Origin: Megalopta genalis
Taxonomy: Eukaryota > Arthropoda > Insecta > Hymenoptera > Halictidae
NCBI RefSeq assembly: GCF_051020955.1
Contig: NW_027476367.1
Location: 211,775 to 275,774, forward strand
Length of the DNA: 64,000 bases
Direction of reading: 5' to 3'
Both the position numbers and the translations under genes were made by a program. Shown in pieces: positions 63,664-64,000 of the stretch; the first letter of the stretch is position 1, and every line of letters begins with the position of its first letter. The notes below the pieces were generated by a model. The model saw nothing but the letters and a program-made list of their open reading frames with translations, was not told where the DNA came from and searched no databases.

Positions 63664-64000
63664 TAACTCGTTTGTTTCGCCTGCATTTGAAGCTATATCA
63701 ATAATATCGCAAGTATTTGAATCTGAATCATTTGTGTCGCATGGCTTTGAGGATAAGCCTTCTACATCGCATTGATTTGAAGCTAAATCATTTGTTTCGC
63801 TTTGATTTGAAGCTAAACCATGTGTCTCGCGTGAATTTGAAACTAAATCATTTGTGTCGCATGGCTTTGAAGGTAAGCCTTCCTCTTTGCATTAATTTGA
63901 AGGTAAATCATGTGTTTCGCTTGGATTTGAAGGTAACTCGTTTGTTTCGCCTGCATTTGAAGCTATATCATTTATATCGCAGGTATGTGAAGCTAAATCA
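63664..64000. repeat. Start of a third 4,647-bp HOR copy, cut by the window edge
   Basis: The last 337 bases continue at offset 4,647 from 59,017, including tctcgcgtgaattt at about 63,825. The tandem series therefore extends to the right of this window. Confidence 0.85.

Larger units (their letters stand above)
1..64000. repeat. Continuous 30-bp satellite array filling the window
   Basis: Every stretch can be laid out as 30-bp monomers in one orientation. Shared anchors are tttgaagct at the start, an A/T-rich middle and tcgc at monomer positions 22-25. The last six bases define subtypes: catgga, cattga, caagta, cctgca, catgaa, caagaa, cacaga or catggc. The register is held for about 2,130 monomers. 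Length changes are mostly single bases, the commonest being a 29-bp monomer. No stretch over about 40 bp fails to align, so there is no unique sequence, transposon, RNA gene or recognisable coding domain. I infer a eukaryotic nuclear satellite or giant minisatellite. No function is assigned. Both edges of the array lie beyond the window. Confidence 0.97.

Noticed and set aside
35900..63900. Reassigned stop codon (taa as Gln) making one long minus-strand gene
   Set aside because: Even with taa read through, the 29-bp monomers shift the frame. In the 54,010-54,261 example the frame turns into a different peptide and ends at tag.
43736..64000. A set of 430-codon and 150-codon plus-strand ORFs repeated at fixed spacing, resembling a gene family
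   Set aside because: They are the same HOR copied. Their ends are set by ttgtag and the 29-bp monomer, the protein is a pure LKLNHLFRMD-type decapeptide repeat with no domain, and codon third positions are the conserved ones.
1..64000. A giant secreted or surface repeat protein encoded in one continuous frame
   Set aside because: No frame stays open. The FEAKSFVSHG frame meets tga in every cattga monomer, the minus frame meets taa, and all frames shift at each 29-bp monomer.
1..64000. CRISPR array
   Set aside because: There are no unique spacers between constant repeats. Adjacent 30-bp units are all variants of one another, and there are no cas genes.

Overview
The whole window is one uninterrupted satellite array. 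From base 1 to base 64,000 the DNA is a head-to-tail run of about 2,130 copies of a degenerate 30-bp monomer (typical copies start tttgaagct, carry tcgc at monomer positions 22-25 and end in catgga, cattga, caagta or cctgca). I found no unique sequence, no tRNA or rRNA, no mobile element, no CRISPR array and no gene with a recognisable domain. Both ends of the array lie outside the window. The size, the lack of coding sequence, the higher-order repeat (HOR) organisation and the AT-rich composition (GC in the high 30s by eye) suggest a eukaryotic nuclear satellite or giant minisatellite. The species cannot be inferred. Near-identical repeats over 4.6 kb long imply a long-read assembly.

The array is hierarchical. 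Monomers fall into subtypes that recur in a fixed order of five, giving a 150-bp pentamer that is clearest in the diverged centre (about 26-35 kb). Pentamers were rearranged into larger HORs: a 239-bp octamer, a 779-bp 26-mer, an 869-bp 29-mer, and blocks of 2,336, 3,238, 3,387, 3,688, 4,556, 4,647 and 6,648 bp. A one-base-short 29-bp monomer marks the homogenised flanks and was not found between about 21.1 and 39.3 kb.

Layout: 1-13.2 kb, a 6,648-bp tandem duplication preceded by the tail of another copy. 13.2-17.7 kb, a mosaic of fragments of that HOR. 17.7-21.6 kb, a 2,336-bp tandem duplication built of 779-bp HORs. 21.6-35.7 kb, an older-looking centre with diverged pentamers, small local duplications and 31-bp monomers. 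35.7-43.7 kb, a transition zone with 480-bp and 869-bp HORs. 43.7-64.0 kb, the youngest-looking part, with seven copies of one anchor segment and a near-perfect 4,647-bp tandem repeat that continues past the right edge.

Because 30 is a multiple of 3, three frames are open through most monomers: two on + (decapeptides of the type FEAKSFVSHG and LKLNHLFRMD) and one on - (CETNDLASNP). This produces many ORFs up to 471 codons. I do not annotate them as genes, because the frames are broken by in-frame stops and by the 29-bp monomer and those breaks were amplified with the HORs. The minus-strand frame has the most conservative subtype differences, so an ancient coding origin on that strand remains open.
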